Source: Citrus sinensis
Taxonomy: Eukaryota; Streptophyta; Magnoliopsida; Sapindales; Rutaceae
Assembly (NCBI RefSeq): GCF_022201045.2
Contig: NC_068561.1
Span: forward strand, 21,268,501-21,332,500
Direction of reading: 5' to 3'
Length of the DNA: 64,000 nucleotides
The position numbers were made by a program, and so were the translations under genes. Shown here piece after piece: positions 25,211 through 36,341 of this stretch (its first letter is position 1; the number at the start of each line of letters is the position of its first letter). Under the pieces are notes generated by a model. It was not told the origin of the DNA and searched no databases. It was given only the letters and a program-made list of their open reading frames with translations.

Positions 25211-25392
25211 GAAAAGGATCAGGATCCTCTCCTGATCTGAGTGCTCCTGATCTTTTACAGATCTTGTACCACTTGTGTTTTAGTGTTAATGGATGATTAA
25301 GATTTAACTATTTTTTCTTTTTAATTTATTAACCACCAATTATATTAATAAAATTTACTCAGATGAAGATCAGATCAGGAGATGATCCTAAT
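25211..25392. mobile_element. Short inverted-repeat element (MITE-like), 182 bp
   Basis: The left end, around AAAGGATCAGGATCCTCTCC, and the right end, GATCAGGAGATGATCC, are imperfect inverted repeats extending about 30 bases (TCTCCTGATCTGA against TCAGATCAGGAGA). CTTACA flanks both sides (25205-25210 and 25393-25398), consistent with a target duplication. There is no coding capacity. The superfamily is not assigned. Confidence 0.65.
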
Positions 25393-28300
25393 CTTACAAA
25401 AAAATCATAATCACCCTTTGAATAATTAACAGAAAAATTAGAAAATGAATAAAATCATGTTATACTTTCTTAAGTGATTAGTAAGACATATATTCATTTT
25501 TTTTTATCCTAAATATCGTTTGGGATTTTTTTTTTTTTTTGATAAAAAGTTTCGGATGGGTAGCACTAGTTAATTTTTAAAGATTTGGTGTGACTAATAC
25601 ATTTATAAATGGTAAAGATTTACAGATTCACAATCTTGCATTTTATTCAACATAAGCTCGTCGAATTGTGCAATAACATATGTGTTATTTCTTTATATAT
25701 ATATAATCTTAAAAATGTGAAGAAAGTCTTATATGAGATGTAGGCCCCCTCTAAGTTATTCAATAAAAATTGTGATACAATTTATTTTTTTTTCGCACCT
25801 ATTCTGAAGACTATAATGATTATATAAATTTAAAGCGGAAATATATGTGATAACATTTCATTCATTGGATAATTTTACAAATGAGGTGGTGGAAACATTC
25901 CTTGACAAATGACAATACCTTCTCAATTAAAAAATATATAGCTGGTAAAATCTTTTAAACTCTAGTCATGAGTCAGTTCCAAATTCCAATCTTCTCTGAC
26001 GGAATATTTTATTTCAATTGAATATTCTTAAAATTTATTATTGAATGAAATTTAATATGTAAGGCTCCACAAGAAAGGCACAAGCTCTATTTCATTTAGT
26101 TATTTGGCCTAGTAATCGAATTGAAGTAACCAATTCCAGTCGCATGAGCAACAGTGCAGTATGCATATGATGCTCCTCAAACTGTGAGAAGAGAAAATCT
26201 AAAAGAAATTGAAAAACCAGTCTACAAAAACATAGGGAGGCAAAAGGGAACAAAAGGAGTCTGCAAGCTGCCTAAACGTGCAAGTGAGTAAATAAATGGA
26301 CTTAAAAAGTGTTGAAATCTAGCTAGGTTTTGAAGTCTATTCTGAAACAACCAAACCAATGATGGCAAAACTCATTATTAATGGTCTTTTGCATTGTAAT
26401 CTTTCCACCCTCTTAAATAAAATTTAGCTTTTTGCAGCAATCTTTGAGCTCACCCACCCTTAATGGAAAAAAAGAAAATTTTGGCTTTCATGATTTAAAA
26501 GAGGGGGTTAGGAGGGAGAGGGGGAGCTTTTTATTATTATTTTTCATAAATGAGCATGACAGTGCTCAAGAGATTTGCATGGCCACAGATAGGCATTCAT
26601 GAGTACTCTTCATCATCATCATCTCCCCTCCTTTGCCAATAACTACAATTATTCAGAGTGACCCAACTGCGTAATGAACCTCATTTACTCATTTACTCAA
26701 AGTTCAAAAAGCCAAGGGGAAAAAAGGGAAAAGAATTTACCCTTTTATTCAAACAGTATTTCTTTTCCAAAAAAAATATTTCTTTTACCCCCCAATGTGA
26801 ATGAATCAAGACCCTAAATAAAAAGTCTTCTTTAGATATAAATTGACGAAGCAATGCGTTATGTGTTTTAAATTGTTATTAAGTTTGTCTTGTACTCTTT
26901 ATTTTTAATATTTCAACGTCCCGTTTATTATAAGGACATTTTATATTCAATCTTTATGTTAATATAATTTTAGTAAAAAAATCTAAAAGAAAAATATGAA
27001 TTATTCTTTTCTATAAGCTTGTAATTCCATTTTTAAATTGATAAAAAGAGCTCTTTTTTATTATTGAAATTTTGATTCTAAAAAATCAATAAAATTTAAT
27101 CATTTAACGATGTTCAGACTATAAAATATGCTACCCTTAAAATAAACTAGTCACAACCCATAAACCTTCCTATTAGAGAACTTTTATTCATATACATTTA
27201 TTTATTTTTATTTTTCATTTTTCATAAAACAGAGAGGCCTATGCATAATTAAGCTAAAAGTGAGGTGAGTGAAAAAATTTTAACCCAAAGATAAAGATGG
27301 AGATGATTGCATCACCAATGAAGTAGATAGATTAGTTGACCCGTGGATTATGATTGGACAGCATTGATGCTGGACACGTGAAAGCCTTGGAAATTTTGAT
27401 CTTTTCACATCATTGGGGAAGTTGTGATCTCATTGGCAGGGATTATGGTTCAATGACCCACAGGTAATCAATATATTTTATTTTATTTTTATTAAAGTTC
27501 TTTGTAAATTAAATTTTTAACCAGCCATGACCCATGACCCATGACCATGACCCATGGGCAATGACAACGAGCATGATCTCATTAAATAGGAACCTCCTTT
27601 TGAGTTTTGTCTACTTTCTGAGGTCATATTTAATCATATCAAATAATAACCAATTCCTGCATGGCTAATGATGAATTTTTTCACAGTATCATGGTAGCCA
27701 AACTGTGTGCATTGAGCCCTACACGTGCCCTTATTAGCTTAGGGTTTAGGGTTTTGATCATTCATCAACCTCTACTTTAGGAATTAGGATTTACTCTGTT
27801 GTTATTATTAATTATTATTTTTAATTTTGGTGTTGAGTCTAAAAGGGGACCACGGAAAAACCCACGTCCTATCTTTTGAATTCCATTAATTCAGTTCTGT
27901 TTCACACCACACGTCAAAGAAGTTGGCTAGGACTCTTTTTTTTTTTTTTTTTCTTCAATAATTATATATATATATATAATTTAAGGGCATTGCTTGTTGA
28001 TTGAATTTAATGAAGATGAATTTCTAGTTCTTATATAACACTTTTATTTTTCATTTTTAAGTTTCCAGTTTGTCTGGTTCATATGGATAGGAATAACCGA
28101 CTTGCAGCCCCACAAAATCAATTCCATTATGAATTTGAATGCTGCAATGTGGTCTTTGTGGCTGTTTATATGTGATATGATTGGCAATTCTAGTGGGCTA
28201 ATTAATATATAAGGGTAAAATTTTTTTTTTTTTTTTTTTTTTTTGAGAGAAAAAATTCCAGTAGAGTTTTAAGGGCGAAGATGTCAAAAAGTGGAGCATT

Positions 28301-28831
28301 GCAATTTGGACGGGCCTACAAAGCAGAGATCCAATTAACAGTGGACTTAAATTTGTTACCCGTCGTTTTCGGATAAGTTGAGGATACTAACAGCCTATTT
28401 TATTTTATTTAGTATTGAGGCATTGTAATTTTTAACCTACTATTATTACGAAAAAAAAATATATTTATAAAATAAAAATTAATAGTTATAGTGAATATGA
28501 TTTTTAAGTAATAATTTTGATAAAAATAACAACGATATTACAGACTTTTCATCACATAAGTATGAAATCAAAATATCTTATCTTTTAAGTCATAACAATT
28601 AGTGTTTACAAATACTCGAATGCTTTAACTTAAAGTTATACCTTCTCAACTTCATTACCAAATATAGCTTAAATTGCATGACATTAGTCAATAGGTCATG
28701 GCCTAATGGGTGGTAGTCATATTCTTACCCCCACAATTTGTGTAAAACCACCTCTACTTACAAATATATATATATATATATATGACGATGATGTTCACTT
28801 AGAAAATATCCAAGCTGTTTTCCAAGTTCTA
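25393..28831. other. Gene-free AT-rich DNA
   Basis: No gene seen. It includes a short CATGACC tandem repeat at about 27523-27557, T runs at about 27930 and 28219-28243, and (TA)n runs at about 27963 and 28764. Confidence 0.35.
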
Positions 28832-29270
28832 GGGCCTATTTAGAATTATTATGGCTGATGAAATAAATTACTTTTGTTGTGCATATCAAATAAGCTACTT
28901 ATAAAAAATGTGACTTGGTGTTTGCTAAATACATGTATTTTGTAAATTTTATTATGAAAGTATTGTTTTATTATATAATCAACAAATTAGTTTAAGTTGC
29001 TTTTTATTTATATAGAATTAGGGTTTATGGAAAATAAAACATAATTGTCTTTTTTTTAAAATATTAAGGTTATAATAAGGATTTTAAAAATTTATGGTTG
29101 TTAATTTAATAAACTACTAAAAAAAGCCTCTACCTCTTTTTTAAAAGCTATTGTTAAATTGGAGAAAATTATGAAATAAACAAATTTCCAAATTTTACCA
29201 AACATCATTTTTATCAAAACTTACGAAATAAACCGCTTATAGTGTTTTAACTTCAATTTTAAACGGGGCC
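28832..29270. mobile_element. Harbinger/Tourist-like inverted-repeat element
   Basis: Begins GGGCCTATTTAGAATT and ends AATTTTAAACGGGGCC, imperfect inverted ends. The flanks CTA and TTA would fit a degraded 3-bp duplication. The interior is AT-rich and has no reading frame. Its right half and the flank beyond it are repeated at 29326-29625. Confidence 0.55.
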
Positions 29271-29325
29271 TTAATCCATGTGCATGTATGAGCTAATTAA
29301 CCCAAATAGACAAAAGTTTGTATTG

Positions 29326-29625
29326 TATATATGTAGGATTTATGAAAAATAAATTATAATTGTCTTTTTATTAAAATATTAAAGATATAATAGAAACTTA
29401 AAAAATGTAAGATGATTTATTAAATAAATTGCTTATAAAAATAATAAAAACAACCTTCTACTTATTTATAAAAACTACTGTTAAAATAGAAAAAAATTAT
29501 GAAATAAGCAGTTTTGAAAATTTTACCAAACACCATTTTCTTCAAAATTTATGAAATAGACAGCTTATATCATTTCAACCCCAATTCCAAAGATAAACCT
29601 TAATAGATGCATGGGTTAATTAGCT
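29326..29625. repeat. Second, partial copy of the element at 28832 (tandem duplication)
   Basis: This stretch repeats about 29010-29310 at an offset of roughly 316 bases. It includes the interior (TAATTGTCTTTTT, ATTATGAAATAA, ATTTTACCAAACA), the right end, and flanking bases with ATGCATG and TTAATTAGCT. Because the flank is included, a local tandem duplication explains it better than a second insertion. Divergence is noticeable, so it is not recent. Confidence 0.65.
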
Positions 29626-30930
29626 TGAAAGTTGGTAACAAGTGCTTCATGGTTTTACTTAACATAGAACACTTGTTTTGCTGATGATAAGAAACCCACT
29701 CTGTCCCAATTGTCTCATAATAACAATAAATTTCTGCTGCCTAGTACTTATTTTTGTTTTTGATAGAAAAGAATTACTTTCATTAGATCAACTAAGTGAT
29801 TACAAACATAACTTTAGGGGGATAAGAGTCCCGCCAAATATAAGTATCACCACTTACTACTGTATTTTAACTAGAGTATGAGTAATTACATTTCAATCTC
29901 TTAGAGTATGCTGAATTTTAAACAAATTTTCTCCCATTTACATTTCGCTGGATATCAGCAATGATCCAACAAATTTTAGTTTTGCTGCTTTTAAGAAAAT
30001 TCCCAAGTTGAAATCACAGCTACAGTAAAAGAAGGAAGAAGCAGCAACAAAATTTGACCTTGATAAACATAATTATGAATCTAAAAGGATTGTGTTGTCA
30101 TTTTAGGAGGCACCAACTTGTGGCATAAAAGCCTTTCACTCCATTAACCAGAGAGAAATTATTACAAACTACTGATTAATGCCACATTGAGAGGCAATAA
30201 TAAAAACATATTACGGCAGCTGAAATTACTAAATTACCCAGTGCCTTCATTCATAGCTAATGCATTTGAAAAATGAATTCTATCTTTTTCCTCCCAATAC
30301 GAAACTTGATTTTATGTTTTCAATTTCGTAAAACTAATTTAAAAAAAAAAACGAGTCATACTAAACACATTTTTCTTATTTTCCGTTTTTAAATATTATT
30401 TTATTTTTGAAAAAAGAGAGATTTGAAAATCTTTTTGCAAACGATACCACTAAACATATAAATAAAAATAAAAATTAATGAATATGCCCGACATGCTTTG
30501 CGGCTCCTTGCAGGGAGAGAGGAAAACTCTAGATGTCACAACATATTTTTTCTAAATACAAAAAATTGATGAAGTTTTAATAGATCAGTTAAGTTACAAA
30601 ATCTCTCAAATGCAAGGGTTAGTTTTTGTTGGGCCATTATGTGATTCTCTGCCCATTCCACTTTGGTAGCATTTATAAAAGATAGAAAAACTAATGGGCT
30701 CTAAAAATTTGATCAAGTTGGGTCTTACCTCATTCATAATCAAGACATATATTCATGGTAAAATCAAACGTCCTTTTTATTCTACTGACACTTTCTTTTT
30801 GGTTGATAAAATAATGTCCAGGAGGTTACAAATAAATGAATAAGTTACAAGATAAAAGCTTTGCATCTATGTTTTGATATGCGTGCTTTATTGTGATTTT
30901 AAAGTATATTGGCTCCAAGACATTGCAGGA
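29626..30930. other. Intergenic, 3' flank of the left purple acid phosphatase gene
   Basis: AT-rich with no coding exon found. The stretch adjoining 30931 contains the 3' UTR of the leftward phosphatase gene. Confidence 0.35.
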
Positions 30931-33900
30931 TTACAATTTACAAGTAGGATCAGATGTGAGGCTCCTCAGCCAAATTGAGTCGCTTGCAATTGGCTTATCA
31001 TCATCATTCCTGTGCCACGTCCACTGTGCATGGGTTGCATTCACCACCTCCAGTTGCCCATGCCCAAAGCTCGCCTCTCTGAATACTGATATTGCAGGTT
31101 GCGGATTCATAAATCTGAGTAACACAAGAGACGACGCCAAAAAAAATAAAAATAAAAATTACTTGATAGTTCCAACATCCGCATAATTAAAATACAAAAT
31201 TAATTTGTTCAGTGAAAATAAATTTATTACCTACTCGCAAGGCCTTCGCGGTTACCACCATCCCCGATGGTTATATGCACCGGGCCACAATTGTCAGGTT
31301 TGCCATTGGAAACACGAGTCTGACACAGTTATAGAGCAAAATTAAAATATATATATCAGGAAATTAAAGAGAAAAAAAAAATGAAAATGATGAATGTAGC
31401 TGATGGTGAAGAAGGAAAATTGATTAAGCTTACAAAGCGCTCATACGCATGAACATGCCCAGCAAAAACAACACCAACACGAGCCTGGTGAATTAACCCT
31501 TCCATGGCTTTTCTCATGCCCTCGGATTCAACCTCACCCTGATGAGCAGTATTCGTATTATACCACGGAGCATGAATAAGCACCACTATCCATGGAGTTT
31601 TTCCTCTGTCAACTTTGTTCAAATCAGCCTCTAGCCATTTATACTGATCCGAATTCTGATCAAAATCAGTGTAAGATCCCAACATGACAACATGAACACC
31701 TGCAGCGTCGAATGAATAGTAGAGATTTGAATTGGAACCACTCTCTTCAAACGGCATGCGCCATCTTGCATTATAGGACGTAAATTTAGTGCTATGGATG
31801 ATGGGAAGCTTCTCTATCTCGTGGTTTCCTTGTGTCACCATCCACGGCCTTTGGCTAGCCAATGGCTCGACCATGCGGCCGAATGAGTCCCAAAGAGGTT
31901 GATCAAGATCCGCATATGATAGGTCCCCTGGCAGTAACAACATATCGTAGTTTGATTTTGCTACGTGCTGCAACGTTGAGTTCGTCCAGCCGGTCTGTCC
32001 AAGATCGCCTGCCGTTTTGCAATATGCACAAATCAGTAGAACCATACAACATACAACTTCAAAAATGTGCACATGTTATATATTCATTGGCGGGTTGTAT
32101 AGAAGATTCAAGCATGCATACATACATACATACCCACAATTGCAAACTTGATTGGAAGCTGAGCAGGCGGGGTTTTGAAACTGCGTTCTTGGGCCGAGTC
32201 TGGGCCGCATCGATAGTAGTAAACTGTGTTAGGCTTCAATGGGCCAACGACCACATCATGAATTTCACCGGACTTGTACAGCACATAATGATATGAAGAT
32301 GTTGTTCCATCAGCAGAATTGTCATAAACACCAGGAGACGTGCCGTATTTTACCGTTGCTGGAGATGAATTTTCTGTAATCCATGATATTCTCATTTTGT
32401 CTTGGCCAACTAGTGATATATGCACCTGCAACAGTACAATGTCACGATGTCTAGTGTGTTAAAGTTTCAACCATTTTGCTATCTTGGACTTTATGGGCCA
32501 TTAGAAAGGCCCAGCCCACTTTATCTAACCCAACTCCGATAAAAACTACAGAATAATTATATTGGTGTTGACTCTGACTAATGTAAGAGCATCTCCAAAA
32601 GACTCTTCAAATAAGATTTTACTTCTTATTTGAAGAGTCATATCAATATTAAACAATCCAAAAGACACGTTAATTTAGATTCTTCAAATAAGATTTGTTT
32701 CTCACTCTTCAATATTGCCGAGTGAGTTTCTCTCTCTTTTATTAATATTTTATTATTATTTATTAAAAAGATAAGATTGCAATAATTATTATTTATGTTT
32801 CTTTTAAAAAATATAAATACAATTCAATTGATAGTGGGAAAGATTTGATTAAAATAATATTAATTTATTCTTATTTGGTGAGTCTTTTGGAGAAGATTAT
32901 ATTTTTCTATACACTTATTTGCCACATCAATAAGTAAATTAAAATTTAAAAAATAAAATTTAAAGACCCTTTTAGAGATGCTTTAAGGGTGTTGGCGTGT
33001 GGGCACTCTCAAATATCCAATGTTTGTAAAGTTGACAAATGTGAAATGACAACCCAAAATCCACTTAGCGTTCACCATTCAGGTTAGGCTTTTTTAGGCT
33101 TCCGCCAGTTGTCATATTCTCTCCACAGTAATCAAATGACACAGAATCAAATTTCCCGGAACAGTTGTGATGCAGCTAGAAATATAGATAAATAAATAAA
33201 TAAATAAATAAATAAAATTTTGGTTTTATTTTCTTAATTATATTTCAAAATACAGATTACTATTTTTTTTTTTCTTATAAAGAAAAATGCTTACTGGTTA
33301 TCCCGTGGTTCTTTCTTGCCAAACCAGTAGAGTATGCTAGACAAAATTCGCATGTTTGACTTTAGCGTCATTGATTGCTTAACGCATTGTTCATATTGAT
33401 AACACTATCAGTTTAAAGAAATTAATCACCCAAAAAAAGTGATCAATTGGTTGGTTCTTTTCAACTAAATTGGTGAGTGAAAAAGGTTGAAATTTCTTTC
33501 TTTTTGGTCATCTAACCAACTTCTAGACCTAATGAGGCACACCATCCATGCAACTGCGACCTTAAATATGGCACTAATAATCATAGTCTCAAACAAATTA
33601 AGATGACGTCACTATATTTAAATGAGAGAGCATAATAAAAAAAGGGAGAGCAAATGTTATATTGCTACTATTATTTTGCATTACCTTATATTTCTTTAAA
33701 TGTGTTTTCTCCATTCTCAAATAAAGTGAGAAATATATATCTAAAATTTTATTCATATACTACCATTAAAAACATATAATAAAAATACACGAGAGATCTA
33801 ATTAAAAGATAATCTTTCAAACACCAGAGACTCCATCTTTTAAATTAAATATATAAAAAAAAGGGTATACAGATACATAGATAATAAATTTTAAAACATT

Positions 33901-34286
33901 CTCAGAGAATGAGAAGCAATTAATCTATAATCATCTTCAAGTTGAAATAAATTAAATTAATCTCTTATATTTCGGAATCTATTAAATAGTTGAATCCAAA
34001 TTAATATAGGCTCTAAAAATAACCCCGGGGGGGGGGGGGGGGGGGGTGGAGAGAATCAATGCTGTCTTATGAGCCAGAGAATGAATTGATGAAGCCGAAA
34101 AGATCATAGAGAGAGATTTATTACCTGCTGAGGCGAAGCGGAATCCTCATCTTTATGATGAAAAAAAAGAGTCTGACGCGGCGGTGGACGAACATATATC
34201 GAAACGACGCCGCTAAATAATGAGGCCTCAAACGCAAATACCAATATTGCTAACACCAAATGACGAAAACCTTCATGAGCAGCCAT
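30931..34286 (-). CDS. Purple acid phosphatase, PAP18/20/22-like (left copy of a divergent pair)
   Basis: Five exons on the minus strand: 34286-34125, 32425-32134, 32008-31434, 31319-31231 and 31114-30931, giving 433 aa. The N terminus ([20 protein letters not shown], then ASLFSGVVS) is a signal peptide, so the enzyme enters the secretory pathway. A fibronectin-III-like N-domain follows (about 55-145). The five metal-ligand blocks are complete: D153 in GDLGQ, D180 and Y183 in GDLSY, N213 and H214 in GNHE, H297 in VLIHAPWY, H336 and H338 in GHVHAYER. Family enzymes hydrolyse phosphomonoesters at a dimetal Fe-Zn/Mn centre and are often induced by phosphate starvation. The protein ends SDPTCKL with no retention signal, so secretion or vacuolar delivery is likely. 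Exon phases match the right copy exactly. Intron 1 holds a MITE and a run of 20 G. Confidence 0.93.
32587..32983. mobile_element. Tourist-like MITE in intron 1 of the left phosphatase gene
   Basis: The 397-bp element begins GAGCATCTCC and ends in a matching inverted repeat (AGAGATGCTT). It is flanked by TAA on both sides (32584-32586 and 32984-32986), the 3-bp duplication typical of PIF/Harbinger. Just inside the left end, GACTCTTCAAATAAG (32601-32615) and its perfect complement (32625-32639) form a 15-bp hairpin with a 9-base loop. It has no coding capacity. Confidence 0.85.
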
Positions 34287-36341
34287 GGGCGTACGCAGAT
34301 GACTGATGAAATCTATAATGAATGAAACGACGACGGAGAGGGAGATTCTAAAAAGTTCTCTAAACGGAATTGCTTCTTTAATTCATAGTATGGGATACGA
34401 GATGATAATACTTTGTTTAATAAGGATCGTGGGTTTAGGATATTGACGGTGTAGCCTGCAGACTGCACACATATGGTTAGTTGGCAAGTGGGAGCATAGC
34501 CGGAGGACACGTGTAATCAGAGAATATTCGTGGCATCTAATTTCTGAGGTGGAATTTCGTTTATTATTATTATTATTATTTTGTTATATTGCTGTTGTCC
34601 AAGGCCAAAAGAGTTCGTCGTGGTTACGATGTTTGTTGACTTTTAGTAATGTTGCATTGCGGCCACGGCTACACTTTACAGTGACCCCTTTGTTTGTGTT
34701 CGACGGTTTGTATGTATTCATGCATGCATGATTGTTATTCTGTGCTTATAATTAGAATCCTTATTTAATAATAGATCTTTTAAAATTTTAAATTATTAAT
34801 TAAATATAAATAATAATAAAATATAAACGAATCTTTAATTTAATATAAATATTAAAATAAAAAATTATTTTATAAAATACAATCTATGTGTTTTCCCTTA
34901 ATACAATATAATGCAATACGCTACGACGTACTAAATGCACACTGTATCTTCTAAGAATATGGGAAATAAGAGATTTGATTTTACCCAAATGAATCGGTAA
35001 ATAAACACAACATGCATCAAGTGCCGCTGACGTTTTATCATTACTTTTTTTTTTTTTTTGTTCGGTGGATTGTCTCTTGTCCATTTGCCTCTCTTACGTC
35101 CATAAATCCAATTTGAATACGAAAAGGAAATCATGTCATTGATGTAATTCAACGAGAACAAGGAACGATGAGGTTCTTATTAGTTAATTGTTAGGTAAAC
35201 TTTTTTAAAACTTATAACTATGTCCTTTGTTAGTTGTTCCGAGTCAACTAATCGGATATAAGCCAGACATCCAACCCCACGTATACTTGCTTCAGACCAA
35301 AATTAAATGTTATTTTAAACTCAAAACATTTGAAATTGAATTTGTTGATTTAATATGGAGAAATAATTAAAACACGATGCCTTATTTCTCGAGACAATTG
35401 ACTTATACGTGCTACTATTATTTAATTTGTTCCTCAGCAGTCCTTATCGCTGTTGAAAGAAAATTAATTGTTACACTGTAATTTCATCGCATTGTAGATT
35501 CTTAGGATCTTCTGGTTAAGAAAATTAATTTTTTTTTTTAAAGAAAAAAAAAATCACTGAAATTACATAATTGTGGTTTCTTGTGAATTTCGATTTCTTT
35601 CATGTGTTTGCCTGGCGATAAGAGGTGTTACGTGTGACCAAGGTGCCTCATGGAATGTGAAACATTATTAAAATTTTAAAACTGAAGAGACTCATGAGTC
35701 ATGATTTTAGTCTCCGAGAAAGAAGGAAGCCTTTAGATTTTCGGAACACGGTTGCCTTTGCTAAGACAAGAGCCGCCGTATTAAAATTTAACTAATTTAT
35801 AAGGCAGCTGTTATATGTATCTTAAAAACAATTTCTCATTATCTCTTAATTTTTTAACAAGTAATGACTGGATCCTGGAAAAAAAAAATTTGATTATAAA
35901 TTATCTGTAACTTAACAAGACACGATTAGTTAATTTATTGTCAGTCCACCAGTTTGATAAACGAAGATAGGTATCTCTATATACTCCTGAATAAGTTTGC
36001 TATATTTTATTGTTTTTTTTTTTTTTTCCAACCGTTTATCTTTAGTTTCTTGTGGCCACTAATATACGGAACTGCAGATAAGTGAAGCAAAAAGCTGACC
36101 TCGTTTAGCTAGCTCAAAATTAAGAATTGATATTTTTCCAGTTCTGAGAGGGCGGGCCAGATACTCTCTGCTGAGTGTTTCATTTCTGTAAGCATACAGC
36201 TAAATTTAACTAATAAATATTCTAATAATGCACTTATTACTTCATGCCAATGCAACTAATAATTTGCAAATTTTCAAACTCTCTAAACCCATTCTTATAT
36301 CCCTCCACAGCTTCATCAAATTCCAATCGCAAGAAAAAAGA
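34287..36341. other. Shared upstream region of the divergent phosphatase pair
   Basis: About 2.05 kb separates the two start codons and must hold both promoters. It is AT-rich with T runs (35046-35059, 36012-36027). An in-frame ATG at 36228 would lengthen the right protein by 38 residues, but the signal peptide fits the ATG at 36342. I searched by eye for the PHR1 site GNATATNC and saw no clear match. Confidence 0.5.

Noticed and set aside
31862-32296. 144-codon frame on the plus strand
   Set aside because: Antisense to exons 2-3 of the left phosphatase gene; a shadow frame.
36228-36341. In-frame upstream ATG lengthening the KDEL phosphatase by 38 residues
   Set aside because: It would bury the signal peptide inside the protein; the ATG at 36342 matches the partner gene layout.
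34287-36341. PHR1-binding (P1BS) sites in the shared phosphatase promoter
   Set aside because: Looked for GNATATNC by eye; near matches lacked a required base. A motif scan would settle it.
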